Origin: Methanobacteriota archaeon | GTDB taxonomy: Archaea; Thermoplasmatota; Poseidoniia; Poseidoniales; Poseidoniaceae | Assembly: GCA_018649825.1 (NCBI GenBank) | Contig: JABIHC010000001.1 | Coordinates: forward strand, 1-38,253 | Reading direction: 5' to 3' | Length of the DNA stretch: 38,253 nucleotides | Part shown: piece by piece, positions 1-8,832 of the stretch | Position numbering within the stretch: position 1 is the stretch's first letter | Layout: the number at the start of each line of letters is the position of its first letter | Translations under genes and position numbers: made by a program | The notes under the pieces: generated by a model | Database searches by the model: none | Told to the model about the DNA's origin: nothing | The model's input: only the letters and a program-made list of their open reading frames with translations

Positions 1-801
1 CAGGCAAGAAAAACGGCACTTGGTTTGCTTGGGGCAGGGCAATTAATGTTCCTAAAAGTGATAGTCGTTGTTGATGAAAACCACTCTGTGAAAAATCTAA
101 ATATGCTTCTTGATGCACTTCATACTAAGGTATTAATTAATCGTGATTTGCAAATATTAGATGGGCAGGTTGCCGATTCATTAGCCCATTCTGCACCAGT
201 GGAAAACATTCATTCGAAACTCATTATTGATGCTACAATTCCTGCAGAATCCGACCCTGATGATTCGCTACCTAATACGCTCAATGGGATATCCAATGAA
301 ATGTATGAGCAAATACTCAATATTAATGAAGTTGAACAGGCCAAATTATTACGTCCAAGCATTTTAGTTATTACCACCAATATAGAAAATAGCCCCGATC
401 CAAATAAGAATATTGAAGAGGCAGATAATGCTTCAGCAGCAAAACAACGAAAGCATATTTCTCAATTGATAAAAACAATTTGGCAATTAGATAATTCCAA
501 CACGATTCGCTGGCTTTTTATTACAGATGATGATTTGGATTTATCATCAGACAGCGCCAATAGGACTCTACTCTGGCAACTGTTTTGCCGCTTTGAAGTA
601 AGTCGTGATTTGCATTTTGATAATGAAAAATCAAGGGTTGCATGGGATGCAACTTCGCCCATACCTTGTGAGGCTAATTCGGGAGAAAATGATGAAGAGA
701 ATCTGCCAGTAAGGCGCTGGCCGGCATTAACCTTACATGATGAAAAAACTCAAATGGCAATCGATGAAATGGCAAAGGAAGAAGGTTGGAATTGGTATTG
801 A
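1..801 (+). CDS. UbiD-family decarboxylase, 3' part only
   Basis: The reading frame is open to the window edge, so the gene starts upstream; the 266 residues seen are the C-terminal part. UbiD enzymes use prenylated FMN to decarboxylate aromatic acids. The fragment shows the long-form UbiD pattern known from menaquinone-type enzymes: a strand ending VIVVVDEN (about residues 20-27), then DSLAHSAP and a KLIIDAT element, then a second similar unit with LFITDDDLDL, a WQLFCRF helix, a SRD turn and WDATSPIP. The two VVVD/DAT and ITDDD/DAT units look like internal duplication. UbiA follows after 26-50 bp, so the pair probably acts in quinone synthesis. The futalosine (MqnL-like) assignment is inference. 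Catalytic residues lie outside the window. Confidence 0.8.
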   Translation, partial: QARKTALGLLGAGQLMFLKVIVVVDENHSVKNLNMLLDALHTKVLINRDLQILDGQVADSLAHSAPVENIHSKLIIDATIPAESDPDDSLPNTLNGISNEMYEQILNINEVEQAKLLRPSILVITTNIENSPDPNKNIEEADNASAAKQRKHISQLIKTIWQLDNSNTIRWLFITDDDLDLSSDSANRTLLWQLFCRFEVSRDLHFDNEKSRVAWDATSPIPCEANSGENDEENLPVRRWPALTLHDEKTQMAIDEMAKEEGWNWY

Positions 802-848
802 CGAGCGAATTATTTTGAATTATTACAATGATTATTGGGGTGAAAAAT

Positions 849-1781
849 ATGGGCCTTGGAAAAATACTCGATTTTGTTAAAGTTGAGCATACTCTTTTCA
901 GCCTCCCTTTTGTCCTAATAGGCGCTATTTTAGCTACCTCACCTGCTGATTTTTCAATGTTCGATATTTTGTGGATATTGGTTGCAGCGATTGGGGCGAG
1001 GGGTTTGGCAATGACGTTGAATAGAATTATTGACAAGGACATAGATGCTGCAAATCCGCGTACTGCGGAAAGATATTTGGCTGCAGGAGGAATGGAAATG
1101 AGTACCGCTTGGTATCTATCTGCAGCATTCTTATTCATGCTACTAATAGCTGCAAGTCTTCTCAATGAAGTAGCACTTTACCTATCTTGGGTGCCAGTAT
1201 TAGCATTCATCATCTACCCTTTCTTGAAACGAGTTACTTGGTTATGTCATTTGTGGCTTGGGCTTTGCTTGGCCTTAGCCCCGGCAGGCGCATGGTTAGC
1301 AATTGAAGCCGATACTTATGGATGGGCTGCATTTAATGGATCACACGATGGATATTCAGACATGTTGTGGTATCCTGAAATATTTTGGATATCGCTCGGT
1401 GTCGCACTTTGGATTACTGCTTTTGACATTAATTATGCTAGAATGGATATTGAAAATGATAGAGAACAAGGAATACACTCATTTCCTGCACATTTCGGAA
1501 TTAAGACTACGCGAAATATGAGCATTATCCTCACTGTTGCTTGGATTTTGTGCTTTTATCAATCTGGAATTCACATACCCTCTGGTGCAAATAGTGATTA
1601 TTATCCTTATTGGATGTATGCGATTTTGTTAATGGGAATTGCAAATATTGCTGTTATGACAGTAAAAACAAATACTGCTCATGACTCTGAAAATGACATG
1701 AAAGACTTCCAAACAATTCTATTCCGCACTTCTATGCTGACTGGTTGGATATTGTTGCTCAGTTTGAGTGTTAAAATATAA
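849..1781 (+). CDS. UbiA-family polyprenyltransferase
   Basis: An integral membrane enzyme that attaches a polyprenyl chain to an aromatic ring. The first Asp-rich motif NRIIDKDIDAANPRTAER is near perfect for UbiA (about residues 58-75 from this start). The second is the region YARMDIENDREQGIHSFP. Several hydrophobic helices cover the rest. I chose ATG 849 because GGGGTGA lies a few bases upstream; an in-frame ATG at 828 would add seven residues. It sits just behind the UbiD fragment, matching the MqnP/MqnL-type pairing in menaquinone synthesis. The family is certain. The precise aromatic substrate is not, since UbiA members also make heme O or archaeal lipid intermediates. Confidence 0.9.
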   Translation: MGLGKILDFVKVEHTLFSLPFVLIGAILATSPADFSMFDILWILVAAIGARGLAMTLNRIIDKDIDAANPRTAERYLAAGGMEMSTAWYLSAAFLFMLLIAASLLNEVALYLSWVPVLAFIIYPFLKRVTWLCHLWLGLCLALAPAGAWLAIEADTYGWAAFNGSHDGYSDMLWYPEIFWISLGVALWITAFDINYARMDIENDREQGIHSFPAHFGIKTTRNMSIILTVAWILCFYQSGIHIPSGANSDYYPYWMYAILLMGIANIAVMTVKTNTAHDSENDMKDFQTILFRTSMLTGWILLLSLSVKI

Positions 1782-1848
1782 AATTAGGATATTGTTTGGA
1801 ACAACAATAACCATTTGAATTATGAGCCGTGCCCCCAGCCATTAGGAT

Positions 1849-2229
1849 ATGAATCCAATAGTGAAGGCTCTTCTTGAGTTTAATCAAGCATTTGAAATCC
1901 CCAAATTAGACAATCCTGGACTTGGCACAAATGAATTAATTGAATTGCGAATAAAATTACTAACTGAAGAAGTTGAAGAATATGCAGAAGCAGCACGCAA
2001 TGGCGATATGGTGGAAATATTGGATGCATTAGCCGACATAGGGTATATCCTCGCAGGGACAATTATCAATCATGGTATGCAAGATATTTATGATGATGCT
2101 TTTAATGAAGTTCACCGCTCCAATATGGCAAAACTTGTGGATGGAAAGGTGATTCGTAGGGAAGACGGAAAGGTGTTGAAACCAAAAGGATGGCAACCTC
2201 CTCAACTAGCCCAATTTCTTGAAGAGTGA
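1849..2229 (+). CDS. MazG/PRA-PH-like nucleotide pyrophosphohydrolase
   Basis: A 126-residue all-alpha NTP-pyrophosphohydrolase. The metal-binding signature is visible: EEVEEYAEA on one helix (about residues 41-49) and EILDALADIGY on the next (about 57-67), the EExxE...ExxD pattern of MazG-like enzymes. The C-terminal half, with EVHRSNMAKL and then REDGKVLKPKGWQPPQL, matches the family of phosphoribosyl-ATP pyrophosphohydrolase-like proteins. Likely roles are removal of non-canonical NTPs or hydrolysis of a nucleotide intermediate; the substrate cannot be read from sequence. It starts at ATG 1849 with a short AGGA just before it and stands alone between UbiA and the dehydrogenase. Confidence 0.8.
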   Translation: MNPIVKALLEFNQAFEIPKLDNPGLGTNELIELRIKLLTEEVEEYAEAARNGDMVEILDALADIGYILAGTIINHGMQDIYDDAFNEVHRSNMAKLVDGKVIRREDGKVLKPKGWQPPQLAQFLEE

Positions 2230-2296
2230 GATTGGGAATTATTATCCACAATAATCGTTGCTTAACTTAAGAGAAGTTAGCCCCTCGCCATTAATA

Positions 2297-3031
2297 ATGG
2301 GACACCTTGGCATTGCAGTAGTAACTGGAGGGAGCAGAGGGATTGGAGCATCAATTTGCGAACGCCTTGCCGAAGATGGTTATCGTATTTTATTAACCTA
2401 CAATAGCAATAGTCAGCCTGCGGAAGATGTTGTTGACCGAATTAGAAGCAATGGTGGGGATGCCTTTGCAGTAAGGGTAGATTGCACTAATCTCTCGGAA
2501 GTTTACATTCTTGGCCAGCACCCTTGGGTCGAAAGAGGAGTTGATGCATTAGTACTGAACCATGGCCGCTATGATAGAACACGAGCTGATCTGTTGAAGC
2601 CGGAAGAATTGGAACTTACAATGAAAACAAATTTTGAAGGGGCTTACCATGTGTGGAATGCACTGTCAAAAAACCTCTCGAATACTGCGAGAATTGTTGT
2701 TATTGGAAGCCAACTGGGAATCAAAGGGTCACCTCATGGTGCTGACTATTCAGCGAGCAAAGCGGCACTACATGCATGGGCAAGAAGTCTTGCTCAGGCA
2801 GTTGGGCCAAAGGGGCAAAGAGTGAATATTATTGCCCCAGGATATGTTGATACTGATATTTTGGCCGGAGATTCAAAAGAGAGAAGATTGCAGCGCGAGG
2901 AGGAAGTTCCACTTAGACGAATTGGGACTCCCACAGATATTGCAGGAGTTGCATCTTTCCTTGTGAATAATGATTCGGCATATGTCAATGGTTCAATTAT
3001 TCATGTCAATGGCGGACTATATTTACCATAA
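2297..3031 (+). CDS. Short-chain dehydrogenase/reductase (FabG-like)
   Basis: A classical SDR of 244 residues. The NAD(P)-binding TGGSRGIGA is near the N terminus (about residues 10-18). LNHGRYD replaces the usual NNAG, a conservative variation. The catalytic set is complete: Ser in VVIGSQLG, then YSASK with Tyr and Lys. The late PGYVDTDI and the C-terminal VNGSIIHVNGG are typical of 3-oxoacyl-ACP reductase-like members. I chose ATG 2297 because it puts the first strand directly before the glycine motif; a TTG at 2258 would add 13 unconvincing residues. Substrate unknown: fatty-acid-like, polyol or sugar are all possible. It lies 24 bp ahead of uvrB and may be co-transcribed. Confidence 0.85.
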   Translation: MGHLGIAVVTGGSRGIGASICERLAEDGYRILLTYNSNSQPAEDVVDRIRSNGGDAFAVRVDCTNLSEVYILGQHPWVERGVDALVLNHGRYDRTRADLLKPEELELTMKTNFEGAYHVWNALSKNLSNTARIVVIGSQLGIKGSPHGADYSASKAALHAWARSLAQAVGPKGQRVNIIAPGYVDTDILAGDSKERRLQREEEVPLRRIGTPTDIAGVASFLVNNDSAYVNGSIIHVNGGLYLP

Positions 3032-3055
3032 TTATTGATAGCAGAGGTGGTGAAG

Positions 3056-5527
3056 GTGGAAGATAATGACCCTTCACTCGCTAATTCAATAATTGAACAA
3101 AACAAAGAAAACAAGAATGACCCGTTTGATCTGTCAAAAGCACTTGAGGGAGCAGCAGTTGAGCACCTTTCACCTGATGTATGCCGTCTAGTATTACACA
3201 CTGATTTCTCACCAGCCGGCGACCAAGAAGGTGCAATTGAAAAATTGATTTCCCAATTAGAAAATCAACAAGACAGAATGGTACTTTTAGGAGTAACAGG
3301 TTCTGGAAAAACTTTTGCAATGGCGCACATTATTGAAAAATTAAATCGCCCAACACTCATCATGTCGCACAATAAAACTCTTGCTCGGCAATTATTCCAT
3401 GAAATAAGCGGTTTTTTTCCTCAAAATGCCGTGGAATATTTTGTCAGCCATTATGATTATTATCAGCCAGAAGCATATATGCCAAAAAGGGATTTGTATA
3501 TTGACAAAGAACTTTCAATAAATGAAAGAATAGAACAGGAACGCTTTGCTACCGTTGCCAGCCTTGCGACAAGACCGGATGTTGTTGTTGTTTCTTCGGT
3601 CTCATGTATTTACGGATTAAACTCACCCGAGACATTTCTTTCACAACATTGCCGCGTCCATGTTGGTCAAGAAATTGAACCTATTCAATTAATTCGCCAA
3701 CTAGTTGACCTCCAATACACTCGCTCCACCACCGAATTAAGTAGAGGGGAAATGCGCCTAAGGGGCGAAATTCTTGATGTTTGGATGCCCAGTAGAGATG
3801 ACCCACTTAGAATTAGATTTGGTTTTGAAGGCGTTGAAAAGATTCAGGTGTGCGACCCAGTAAGTTGGGAAATACTCGACCAATTAGATGAAGCATGGAT
3901 TCACCCAAAGGAATTTTTCATGACAAGTAAAGAACGATTTGAAACGGCGCTAGAAAATATTGAACTAGAATTAGAAGGGAGAGTTGCACATTTCCAAAGT
4001 AATGGCCAAGATATTGAAGCGCATCGACTTCAACAAAGAACAAATTATGACATGGAGATGCTTAGAGAACTTGGTCATTGCACAGGCGTTGAAAATTATT
4101 CAATGCATTTCGATGGCAGGAACACTGGGGAGCGCCCGTGGTGTTTGCTGGACTTCTTTGCTGCAAATGCAAAACAATTCCACGGTGACAAAGATAAATT
4201 CCTCGTAATAATGGATGAATCGCACGTAAGTTTACCTCAAGTGGGAGGGATGTATGGAGGAGATCGTTCAAGAAAAGAAAACCTAATTGAGCACGGATTT
4301 CGCTTGCCGAGTGCAGCCGATAATCGCCCATTAAAGCAATTTGAATTTCAGTCATTAATTCCACAACTAGTGTATGTTTCCGCCACTCCTGGCGAGAGGG
4401 AATTACGCCACCTATGTGAAGTCACTCAGCAACCAGTGCCCGAAGGCCTCCTCCATGCCAAAGGGGGCGGGGGGGTAAATGAGGCTGAACTTAGTAAAAA
4501 ATCACCAAATGCAGAAACTATGTATCAAATGCTACAGAATATCGACGGAATTGCCAGAATGGAATTACGCCCAACTGGCCTGCTAGATCCTGAAATAGAA
4601 GTTCGTCAAACCGAAGGACAGGTACAAGATTTACTAGGTGAAATTAGTCAGAGAATTAAACTAAAGGAAAGGGTATTGGTCACCGTAATGACAATAAAAT
4701 TCGCCGAAGAAGTTGCCGAGTACCTTAACCGAATGGGAGTTAAAGCACATCATCTGCATAGTGAAATTGATACAATTGAAAGAACTGAAATTATCAAGGC
4801 TCTTCGCCTTGGGCATATTGATGTAATTGTCGGGATAAATTTGCTTAGAGAAGGACTAGATATTCCAGAAGTTAGTCTTGTGGCAATTTTTAATGCCGAT
4901 AGAGAGGGTTTCTTACGAAATGAAAGAAGCTTATTGCAAACAATCGGAAGAGCATCTCGTAATTCAAATGGTCAAGTGATATTGTATGCTGATTCAATGA
5001 GCCCTTCCATGAGTGCAGCAATTCAGCAAACTCTTGAAAGAAGGGTTAGACAAAGTGCGCACAATGAGGAAAATAGCATCATTCCAAAAACTATTATCAA
5101 GGCACTTCCTGAAATGGGAACTGAAATTGATGACTTGATTGCTGGCACCTCAAAAGGTGCTGGCGGGAAACGTCGCCTTGTTGGCGCGAGAGGAGGGAGA
5201 TCAAAATCCGACTGGGCTGCAAAACTTGGAATTGGTGCAGGCATTTGGAACAGTAGCGATTCCGTTCTGGCTCGCATTGGACAACCATTTGATGGCAGTG
5301 AATTATCAATTGAAAAAGAGATTATTCAATATGAAAATGAGAGAGAGGAAGATCGGCAAGTGCAAAACCTTCAAGGTAGTGAAGGAAGCGAAAGCCTCAG
5401 TGACGAAAATAGAATAAAATTAATGAAAGAAATTCGTAAGCAAATGAAAATTTCTGCTGAAACACTTGACTTTGAAACCGCTGCAAGATTAAGGGATAGA
5501 CTCTTTGAACTTGAGGATGGAATGTAA
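3056..5527 (+). CDS. uvrB: UvrABC excinuclease subunit B
   Basis: The DNA-damage verification helicase of nucleotide excision repair. Visible elements: Walker A GVTGSGKT, the damage-probing beta-hairpin region around YDYYQPEAYMPKRDLYIDKE, a DESH box in place of DEAH, SATPGE, RPTGLLDP, the helicase C motifs GINLLREGLDIPEVSLVAI and TIGRASRN, and a C-terminal UVR domain ending ARLRDRLFELEDG. At 823 residues it is about 150 longer than bacterial UvrB. There are about 40 extra residues before the Walker A, an insertion of about 40 residues between SATPG and RPTGLLDP, and an enlarged linker before the UVR domain. The GTG start at 3056 follows a GAGGTG ribosome-binding site; TTG 3035 is also in frame. 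Archaeal Uvr genes are regarded as acquired from bacteria. Confidence 0.96.
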   Translation: MEDNDPSLANSIIEQNKENKNDPFDLSKALEGAAVEHLSPDVCRLVLHTDFSPAGDQEGAIEKLISQLENQQDRMVLLGVTGSGKTFAMAHIIEKLNRPTLIMSHNKTLARQLFHEISGFFPQNAVEYFVSHYDYYQPEAYMPKRDLYIDKELSINERIEQERFATVASLATRPDVVVVSSVSCIYGLNSPETFLSQHCRVHVGQEIEPIQLIRQLVDLQYTRSTTELSRGEMRLRGEILDVWMPSRDDPLRIRFGFEGVEKIQVCDPVSWEILDQLDEAWIHPKEFFMTSKERFETALENIELELEGRVAHFQSNGQDIEAHRLQQRTNYDMEMLRELGHCTGVENYSMHFDGRNTGERPWCLLDFFAANAKQFHGDKDKFLVIMDESHVSLPQVGGMYGGDRSRKENLIEHGFRLPSAADNRPLKQFEFQSLIPQLVYVSATPGERELRHLCEVTQQPVPEGLLHAKGGGGVNEAELSKKSPNAETMYQMLQNIDGIARMELRPTGLLDPEIEVRQTEGQVQDLLGEISQRIKLKERVLVTVMTIKFAEEVAEYLNRMGVKAHHLHSEIDTIERTEIIKALRLGHIDVIVGINLLREGLDIPEVSLVAIFNADREGFLRNERSLLQTIGRASRNSNGQVILYADSMSPSMSAAIQQTLERRVRQSAHNEENSIIPKTIIKALPEMGTEIDDLIAGTSKGAGGKRRLVGARGGRSKSDWAAKLGIGAGIWNSSDSVLARIGQPFDGSELSIEKEIIQYENEREEDRQVQNLQGSEGSESLSDENRIKLMKEIRKQMKISAETLDFETAARLRDRLFELEDGM

Positions 5528-5623
5528 AGGTAGAAGTCCCCTTGGCTTGCAAATCGTTTCGATAAGTTGTTGTTGAAGTTGCGAGGTTTCATGAAGTGGT
5601 GGCCGGTGGCGTAAACGATAGAG

Positions 5624-6643
5624 ATGGCAGTTGACCCAGATGACTTTGATATTCCGGTAGTTGATTACAACTTTGACTGCAACAATGAGGAAGGTCTTTC
5701 TGTTCATGGCCTAATTAACCAAATGGCAAAAGCAGGTGGATTTACCGCCACAAAACTTGCTACTGCCCGTGATATTTTAACTCAGATGAAGGCAGAAATA
5801 GATGCGGTTGATGGAGACCCAAGGCAAGTGAGCAATTGGATTTCATTTCCCGCTTGCCTTTGTGCGACCGGAACAAGAGGTTTCTTTGTTGAAGCGATTA
5901 AACAAAAAATGTTCAATGTTATCTCCACTACTTGCGGCACATTAGACCACGATATCGCAAGAGCAAACAAACATTATTTTCATGGATCCTTTGATTTAGA
6001 TGATATTGAACTTAGCGAGCATGCGTTGATGCGACTAGGCAATGTGGTAGTTCCAAATTCATCCTATGGAGAGATACTTGAAGAGATTCTAATGCCAGTT
6101 CTAGAAGATATTCGGAAAGACCGAATGGAGAAAACTGGGAAAACTGGAGCAGACCTTTGGCTTGGTTTTGGGAGCACCCACCTTGTTTGGGAATTGGGTG
6201 AAAGAATTGGTACTCCTGACATGATTATTTATTGGGCTGCAAAGCACAAAATTCCGATGGTAATTCCCGGTATTACAGATGGTTCAATTGGCGCTCAATT
6301 ATTCATGTTTAGGCAGAAGTATAGCGATTTCCACATTGACACTCTTGCAGATGAGCAAGTTCTAAGTGACTTGACTTGGACTAGCGAAAAAGCAAATTCA
6401 CTAATGATTGGAGGGGGAATTTCAAAACATCACGTAATCTGGTGGAATCAATATCGCGATGGTTTAGACTCCGCAGTATACATTACAACGGCACCTGAAC
6501 ATGATGGAAGTTTGTCGGGCGCTCGACTCAAAGAGGCAATTTCTTGGGGGAAGATGAAGATTGAGGCCCCTCATATTTGCGTTGAAGGGGATGCGAGTGT
6601 ACTTCTTCCATTATTGGGTGCAGACCTATTTGCTAAACAATAA
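5624..6643 (+). CDS. dys: Deoxyhypusine synthase
   Basis: Transfers the aminobutyl group of spermidine to a lysine of initiation factor aIF5A, the first step of hypusine formation. The 339 residues contain GGFTATKLA near the N terminus, the NAD-binding region SFPACLCATGTRGFF, STTCGTLDHD, HGSFDLDD and FGSTHLVWELGERIG. The C-terminal block EAISWGKMKIEA carries the active-site lysine (K310 by my count), followed by EGDASVLLPLLGADLF. Length is normal for the family and all core motifs are present, so I expect an active enzyme. ATG 5624 is the only sensible start. About 95 bp separate it from uvrB, so it may have its own promoter. Confidence 0.95.
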   Translation: MAVDPDDFDIPVVDYNFDCNNEEGLSVHGLINQMAKAGGFTATKLATARDILTQMKAEIDAVDGDPRQVSNWISFPACLCATGTRGFFVEAIKQKMFNVISTTCGTLDHDIARANKHYFHGSFDLDDIELSEHALMRLGNVVVPNSSYGEILEEILMPVLEDIRKDRMEKTGKTGADLWLGFGSTHLVWELGERIGTPDMIIYWAAKHKIPMVIPGITDGSIGAQLFMFRQKYSDFHIDTLADEQVLSDLTWTSEKANSLMIGGGISKHHVIWWNQYRDGLDSAVYITTAPEHDGSLSGARLKEAISWGKMKIEAPHICVEGDASVLLPLLGADLFAKQ

Positions 6644-6714
6644 TGATATTTGTTTGAAATCATGAAGGAGGGAAAATTATTTCAATTTCCAAATATCTCC
6701 TTTCAAAAGACATA

Positions 6715-7470
6715 TTGTTGAAAATACCAAAAACGATCATCATTACAATGGGCATTACGCTTCTATTTTCCTACAGCATATGGGTTGCGACCGATTGTGA
6801 CCCGATTTTTCCCTTTATTTCGGATTTAGATTTACATCCCATGTCAACAATACTTTTCACCGCTGGTCTGACATTGACGGGAATTATGGTGATAATTCTC
6901 GCATTTCAAATTACTAATAATCGGAAAGGCTGGTGCGAAACTCTTCACACAAATGAGTTTGGATTGTTGCCAATGATAAATAATATTTCTTTCTTTCCAG
7001 GAATAATAGTGGGGCTTGGAATAATTGGAATTGCATGGAATCCATGGAATGAGGGCATTGAAATACACATCTTATATGCAAATGCAATCTTTTACGGGGG
7101 TGTTGCTTGGACTTTCTTGGCAACTTATTCAACTTGGTTGATGTGTGCATTTGATGAAAGGTTTAAGCAATTAATTAAGCCACGGATTTTTGCTGCAGTA
7201 ACTGCTGCTGTTTGCCTCCTTATTTTGATTTGGAAAGTCGGGCAAGCACACAATAATGGGTTTGATTTTGGAGAAAATGAAGCCCTTTCAAGAAACTTTG
7301 TTTCATTTTGCAAAGGTAATGCAGGAGGCAGCCTTGATGATATTTATCTTAGTCAAGCAGCTATTGCCGAATGGGTAATGGTACTAAGTATGCTATATTT
7401 TTCTAATACATTTGCCAAAGAAGTGACAATAATTAATGAAGCAATGCCTCAAATTGAAAATGAAGAATGA
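6715..7470 (+). CDS. Frag1/DRAM/Sfk1-like multi-spanning membrane protein
   Basis: A 251-residue membrane protein with about six hydrophobic segments. An early FPFISDLDLHP, followed by a helix starting STILFTAG, and a late AEWVMVLSMLYFSNTF resemble the PxISD and EW signatures of the Frag1/DRAM/Sfk1 family, best known in eukaryotes. This is recognition from memory of the family pattern, so it is moderate only. Start is uncertain: TTG 6715 or 6718, or ATG 6748, which would clip the first helix. No clear Shine-Dalgarno is seen. A T-rich tract follows the stop. Function in archaea unknown. Confidence 0.6.
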   Translation: MLKIPKTIIITMGITLLFSYSIWVATDCDPIFPFISDLDLHPMSTILFTAGLTLTGIMVIILAFQITNNRKGWCETLHTNEFGLLPMINNISFFPGIIVGLGIIGIAWNPWNEGIEIHILYANAIFYGGVAWTFLATYSTWLMCAFDERFKQLIKPRIFAAVTAAVCLLILIWKVGQAHNNGFDFGENEALSRNFVSFCKGNAGGSLDDIYLSQAAIAEWVMVLSMLYFSNTFAKEVTIINEAMPQIENEE

Positions 7471-7486
7471 ATACTCCTCTAAACTT

Positions 7487-7500
7487 GCTTTCTTTTTCTA
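7487..7500 (+). terminator. T-rich tract after the membrane-protein gene
   Basis: A pyrimidine run with five consecutive T lies 17 bp after the stop of the plus-strand membrane protein, in the convergent junction with the HAD gene. Archaeal RNA polymerase stops at such T-tracts without needing a hairpin. The call rests on position and composition only. Confidence 0.35.
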
Positions 7501-7505
7501 TAAAA

Positions 7506-7925
7506 TTAATCATCAAAAACTTCAACTTCAACAGTTTTTGTAATGAAATCTGTGAACTTAGAATTATATCTCGTAGCCCTAACTATGTGATTATCAACCC
7601 AGTGATAATTTCCTCCCCTTGGTTTATTGTACAATACCCCATGATATTTGTATCCTTGAGCATCCAACCACTTTTCTGTAACCTCACTATGCTCATCTGT
7701 TCGACTTGTAAAAAATGTGATTATATGGCCATCCTTATACCACCCATTAATCACATCAACTACATTCTCAAAAGGCTCTGCAGTAGCCATGCGTTCGGGC
7801 TCTTCATTGGGGATATCTTCACATATTGTCCCATCGATATCAATCAGGTAATTTTTCTTTCCGTCGGATAACGTAGGACTGATTTTCATTCCGCGGCCGT
7901 CGGCTTGGTCTTGTAGTTCAACCAT
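7506..7925 (-). CDS. HAD-superfamily hydrolase
   Basis: A 139-residue HAD-fold protein. The nucleophile motif LIDIDGTICED is at about residues 27-37 (D29 and D31). ITFFTSRTDEH is motif II, with the Ser/Thr at the end of a strand. A lysine in VLYNKPRGGNYHWVDNH probably serves as motif III, but the usual acidic DD of motif IV is weak here (WVDN). It is small with no obvious cap, so a nucleotidase or sugar-phosphate phosphatase of the capsule or heptose type is plausible. It is the last gene of a minus-strand run, 36 bp after the SDR-like gene. ATG 7925 is used; ATG 7889 is an alternative that would drop 12 residues. Confidence 0.75.
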   Translation of the reverse strand: MVELQDQADGRGMKISPTLSDGKKNYLIDIDGTICEDIPNEEPERMATAEPFENVVDVINGWYKDGHIITFFTSRTDEHSEVTEKWLDAQGYKYHGVLYNKPRGGNYHWVDNHIVRATRYNSKFTDFITKTVEVEVFDD

Positions 7926-7961
7926 TAATAAGACATCATAAAAAACGGGTTATAACCTAAA

Positions 7962-8822
7962 CTATTGACCCAAACGATGGGCAATGATTTCCATGATACT
8001 GACTCTAAATGGAGCAAGGGGGCGCCAACCCTCTGGCTGGGCCTGAAGAAGGGAAGAATGTAATAGAGATAAATCCGGACGCCCGAGGTTTGGATCAGTT
8101 GGGCCGCGACTTACGCTAGAATGAGAAGATGTGTTTTTCAAATTGTCATCCTGCCCTAATGGTGAATTTGGCACTAAATCTTCAGCATCGAATAATGCTT
8201 GATTATTTCCATCAATCGCATGGTTTGTCCTCCTTGTCAGTACAGATAATTCAGAAATCACTTCCTCTGGCTGCCAAGCCCTTCGACCGCACATATCTAT
8301 GACTCCAGTGGGTAATTCGGGTAAAGTGATTAGGCTGAATAACCCATCAATTGCATCGCGTATAGATAACCAATAACGCGCAGGATATGCGTAATCTATT
8401 TCACTATCTGATAACAGAGATTCCAGCCATGAAAAGATGTCCTGGGGACCCCAATAGGTAGAAGGTTGTGGCAATAATAAATCATGCATTAATACCTGAG
8501 TTTTTGCCAACCTTACCTGTTTTTCCCCATTATTGTTGCTAACTACTTGCATGTCAACCGAATCACAATTTACCTCTTCTCCAAAAGCAATTGAACGGAA
8601 TGATTGAATATTTTCAGATTCATTTGTCATGGCCGAGGATTTGAAATTAGGAGATATTTCTTGCAATGTGCCCTTCCCCATCCTTAATGCTAATTCATTC
8701 TCCTCTCGCAGTAATGATACTTCACCTATTGGCACTAATACCTCGCAATCTGCTCTCAGCAATCGCTCAACAAAGCGCCTCCCCACGAGGGAATGTGCCC
8801 CATATATGACAAAAACTACCAA
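7962..8822 (-). CDS. Degenerate extended-SDR (epimerase-like) protein
   Basis: 286 residues. The N terminus VIYGAHSLVGRRFVERLL is a Rossmann beta-alpha unit in which the middle glycine of GxxGxxG is Ser. Later YWGPQD, the segment YWLSIRDAIDGLFSL and a C-terminal GWRPLAPF...IMEII resemble nucleotide-sugar epimerases/dehydratases. The YxxxK catalytic pair is not seen, and the section between the first strand and YWGPQD is short and divergent. It may bind a cofactor without the classical reaction. The start is TTG 8822 because AGGTGA lies six bases upstream, overlapping the stop of the aminotransferase gene; this implies translational coupling. Residues 200-255 are low-complexity Ser/Asn/Asp. 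Confidence 0.6.
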   Translation of the reverse strand: MVVFVIYGAHSLVGRRFVERLLRADCEVLVPIGEVSLLREENELALRMGKGTLQEISPNFKSSAMTNESENIQSFRSIAFGEEVNCDSVDMQVVSNNNGEKQVRLAKTQVLMHDLLLPQPSTYWGPQDIFSWLESLLSDSEIDYAYPARYWLSIRDAIDGLFSLITLPELPTGVIDMCGRRAWQPEEVISELSVLTRRTNHAIDGNNQALFDAEDLVPNSPLGQDDNLKNTSSHSSVSRGPTDPNLGRPDLSLLHSSLLQAQPEGWRPLAPFRVSIMEIIAHRLGQ

Positions 8823-8832
8823 CCAAATTCAC

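Noticed and set aside
7467-7871. Plus-strand open frame of 134 codons opposite the HAD gene
   Set aside because: It lies fully antisense to a protein with clear HAD motifs, and its translation has no recognisable pattern.
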